A DNA stretch of 64,000 bases from Bugula neritina. Its lineage: Eukaryota; Bryozoa; Gymnolaemata; Cheilostomatida; Bugulidae. Shown here piece after piece: positions 62,301 through 64,000 of this stretch; position 1 is the first letter of the stretch; every line of letters starts with the position of its first letter. A program made the position numbers and the translations under genes. A model generated the notes under the pieces. That model did no database searches. It saw only the letters and a list, made by a program, of their open reading frames with translations, and had not been told where the DNA came from. The stretch covers positions 239,001 to 303,000 of the forward strand of contig OZ037770.1 in NCBI GenBank assembly GCA_964035545.1. The letters run 5' to 3'.

Positions 62301-63884
62301 TGACGACTTTTACAGCAGCGCGGCGAAACGCAAAGTAACAGTGTCTAAGTAAGTGTGATACTGTATAGTAACAGTTTATAAGTAAAAGTGATACTGTATA
62401 GTAACAGTCTCTAAGTAAGTGTGATACTGTATGGTTACAGGTGCAGCTCCATAAAGACGTTTCCCCCTTATTTGCTGCTGCACATGAGGAAGTTCACGAT
62501 ATCCGAGAACTGGACACCCAAGAAGTTGGGTAAATATTTGTATCCCACAATTCTCTTCTCTATTCATAGATATATCCCACAATTCCCTTCTCTACTCATA
62601 GATATATCCCACAATTCTCTTCTCTACTCATAGATGTATCCCACAGTTCTATTTTCCTCTCTTTCCAGACGTCTCATTGGTGGTGCCAGATGTCCTTGAC
62701 CTGACCTCCTTCAAAGGTCAAGGTAGACAGACTGGCGAAGAGGAGTTCCCTCCTGATGATCGTCCTGATGCCTCTGCCACCCCCGAGGTCGTACTGGATG
62801 AGGGGGTCATATCCCAGCTGATGGACATGGGCTTCGGCTTGGAGAGCTGCAAGAGGGTGCGTGGAGTAGTACTATTCACTCTGTCACTATTCACTCTGTC
62901 ACTACTCACTCTATCACTACTCACTCTGTCACTACTCACTCTATCACTACTCACTCTGTCACTACTCACTCTATCACTCCTTTACTACTTACTCTGTCAC
63001 TACTCACTTTATCACTACTCACTATATCACTACTCACTCTGTCACTACTCACTCTATCACTACTCACTCTGTCACTACTCACTCTGTCACTACTCACTCT
63101 ATCACTACTCACTCTATCACTACTCATTCTATCACTACTCACTCTATCACTACTCACTCTGTCACTACTCACTCTATCACTCCTCACTCTGTCACTACTC
63201 ACTCTATCACTACTCACTCTATCACTACTCACTCTATCACTCCTTTACTACTTACTCTGTCACTACTCACTTTATCACTACTCACTATATCACTACTCAC
63301 TCTGTCACTACTCACTCTGTCACTACTCACTCTATCACTACTCACTCTGTCACTACTCACTCTGTCACTACTCACTCTGTCACTACTCACTCTATCACTA
63401 CTCACTCTATCACTACTCACTCTATCACTACTCACTCTGTCACTACTCACTCTATCACTACTCACTCTGTCACTACTCACTCTGTCACTACTCACTCTAT
63501 CACTACTCACTCTATCACTACTCACTCTATCACTACTCACTCTGTTACTACTCACTCTATCACTACTCACTCTGTCACTACTCACTCTGTCACTACTCAC
63601 TCTATCACTACTCACTCTGTCACTCACAGAACTATAGTTAGTGTCATATTCAAGGATTGTCTTCTCCTGAACAGGCAGTTTTCCACACAAAGAATACCGG
63701 TGCTGAGTCAGCAATGAACTGGATCATGGAGCACATGGGAGACGCTGACTTTGCTGACCCTTTCGTCCCACCAGGTGCTGCCGCTTCCTCCAAGTCTCCC
63801 TTCGTGGCTGACGAGAACGGTCTCCAGCTGCTTATGGCGATGGGCTTCTCTAGCGACCAGGCTGTGCGCGCTCTCAAGGCTACG
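53320..63884 (+). CDS. USP5: USP5/isopeptidase T deubiquitinase (3' end outside window)
   Basis: Exons: 53320-53418, 54169-54291, 54367-54421, 54535-54653, 54741-54847, 54963-55100, 55457-55560, 55659-55798, 60921-61069, 61354-61498, 61611-61733, 61907-61995, 62097-62348, 62441-62529, 62669-62856, 63675-63884. The 710 codons visible are phase-consistent and colinear with USP5/USP13. Order: N-terminal variant UBP finger ([29 protein letters not shown]), zinc-finger UBP (about 180-265; [24 protein letters not shown]), USP catalytic core with Cys327 in [21 protein letters not shown] box, UBA1 ([18 protein letters not shown]) and UBA2 ([18 protein letters not shown]). The enzyme disassembles unanchored polyubiquitin and binds its free C-terminus through the zinc finger. 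The catalytic His segment lies beyond the window. USP13 is the alternative paralogue name; the catalytic Cys and two UBAs do not separate them. Confidence 0.93.
55120..55456. repeat. ~20-bp acceptor-like array in USP5 intron 6
   Basis: GAGTATATATATACAGATACT units run directly into the acceptor, which reads GAGTATATATATACAG|ATATC; every unit therefore repeats the ACAG|ATA boundary. Confidence 0.9.
55799..59540. repeat. Giant 14/20-bp donor-derived minisatellite in USP5 intron 8
   Basis: First units are 14 bp (AGTAAGTACTGTAT), including the last exon base and donor. Most later units are 20 bp with an added AGTAAT step (AGTAATAGTAAGTACTGTAT). Roughly 190-200 units each carry GTAAGTA or a close variant. 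The array resumes after a transposon at 60731-60915. Confidence 0.97.
59541..60730. mobile_element. 1.19-kb hAT-like non-autonomous transposon in USP5 intron 8
   Basis: Ends are CAGGGTTGGGGT... and ...CCCCAACCCTG, with AATTGTAATTGTAATTA-rich subterminal repeats in both orientations. GTAAGTAC flanks both ends (59533-59540, 60731-60738), an 8-bp duplication expected for hAT, although it also matches the host array. No transposase is encoded. Confidence 0.75.
59812..60461. mobile_element. ~650-bp palindromic element nested in the hAT-like transposon
   Basis: TATAGGGTCATTCCATGC at the left pairs with GCATGGATTGACCCTATA at the right, and long stretches between (for example AAATGTCTATATCTCAACCA and its counterpart) pair as well, giving near full-length foldback arms. 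TA at both ends is compatible with a TA target. Confidence 0.7.
60731..60915. repeat. Continuation of the USP5 intron 8 array (14-bp GTAAGTACTGTATA)
   Basis: About 13 copies follow the transposon and stop just before the acceptor TCTACACTGCAG at 60920. Confidence 0.95.
61755..61882. repeat. 15-bp TCTATACTCTCTCAG array in USP5 intron 11
   Basis: Eight to nine perfect copies; each is a pyrimidine run ending CAG, a 3'-splice-site-like unit, within intron 61734-61906. Confidence 0.92.
62334..62440. repeat. 33-bp exon/intron-spanning triplication forming USP5 intron 13
   Basis: Copies at 62334-62366, 62367-62399 and 62400-62432, beginning AGTAACAGTGTCTAAGTAAG. The first 15 bases of copy 1 are exon 13. 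A truncated fourth copy GGTTACAG provides the acceptor. Confidence 0.93.
62535..62660. repeat. 32-bp array in USP5 intron 14
   Basis: TATCCCACAATTCTCTTCTC plus TACTCATAGATA, four copies; the last, altered copy leads into the acceptor TTTCCAG. Confidence 0.88.
62870..63630. repeat. 15-bp CACTACTCACTCT(G/A)T array in USP5 intron 15
   Basis: About 50 copies, with an internal higher-order duplication marked by CACTCCTTTACTACTTACT at 62975 and 63238, fill intron 62857-63674 between the two halves of the UBA1 coding sequence. Confidence 0.95.
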
Positions 63885-64000
63885 GTGTGTTTAGTATACA
63901 CAGTATAGTATACACAGTATATAATACACAGTATAGTAATACACAGTATAGTATATACAGTATAGTAATACACAGTATAGTAATACACAGTATAGTAATA
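63885..64000. repeat. ACACAGTATAGTAAT array at the start of USP5 intron 16
   Basis: 13-15-bp units start about 10 bp from the donor GTGTGTTTAG and run off the window. Confidence 0.85.

Overview
The window is nuclear DNA of an animal. Six protein-coding genes with GT-AG introns can be rebuilt from it, and several families are animal-type: a CARD caspase, a TRAF with a MATH domain, an RERE/atrophin co-repressor and a CDCA3/Tome-1 relative. Compact genes, AT-rich spacers and the absence of recognisable vertebrate interspersed repeats suggest an invertebrate. Sponge or another early-branching lineage is possible, but the sequence does not prove it.

Layout. 1-5220 (+): 3' part of a gene for a secreted-looking, Thr/Pro-rich repeat protein ending in two WAP-like cysteine modules. 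5980-14638 (-): a complete CARD initiator-type caspase in 11 exons. 14639-19799: spacer. 19800-23400 (+): a complete TRAF-like adaptor in 8 exons. 24369-40911 (-): an RERE/atrophin homologue in 22 exons (BAH, ELM2, SANT, GATA finger, atrophin C-terminus). 40912-47658: spacer. 47659-51325 (-): a CDCA3/Tome-1-like cell-cycle protein in 5 exons. 53320-63884 (+): a USP5/isopeptidase T homologue, 16 exons visible, running off the window after its second UBA domain. All exon coordinates come from reading GT/AG borders, phase and family similarity by eye; every rebuilt CDS is phase-consistent throughout.

The outstanding feature is tandem repetition. Most introns longer than about 90 bp consist largely or wholly of a minisatellite, and each intron has its own private unit. 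Many arrays begin exactly at the 5' splice site or end in the 3' splice site. In USP5 intron 13, RERE intron 15 and RERE intron 11 the first repeat copy includes the last bases of the upstream exon, so the tandemly copied segment spans the exon/intron junction. USP5 intron 8 has about 4 kb of tandem GTAAGTACTGTATA-like units that each recreate a consensus 5' splice site. Coding sequence is affected too: the repeat protein of gene 1, a 39-bp duplication in TRAF exon 1, and a caspase stop codon lying inside a tandem array. This points to a locus, or genome, in which junction-spanning tandem duplication builds or enlarges introns.

Non-autonomous DNA transposons sit in introns: a 1.19-kb hAT-like element with an 8-bp target duplication and a nested palindrome (USP5), a 344-bp MITE present twice through block duplication (caspase), and a 0.69-kb inverted-repeat element (RERE).

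The genes do not form an operon. The caspase and TRAF genes are divergent neighbours from the same broad apoptosis/innate-signalling field; CDCA3-like and USP5 are also divergent, about 2 kb apart, and both relate to ubiquitin and proteolysis control.
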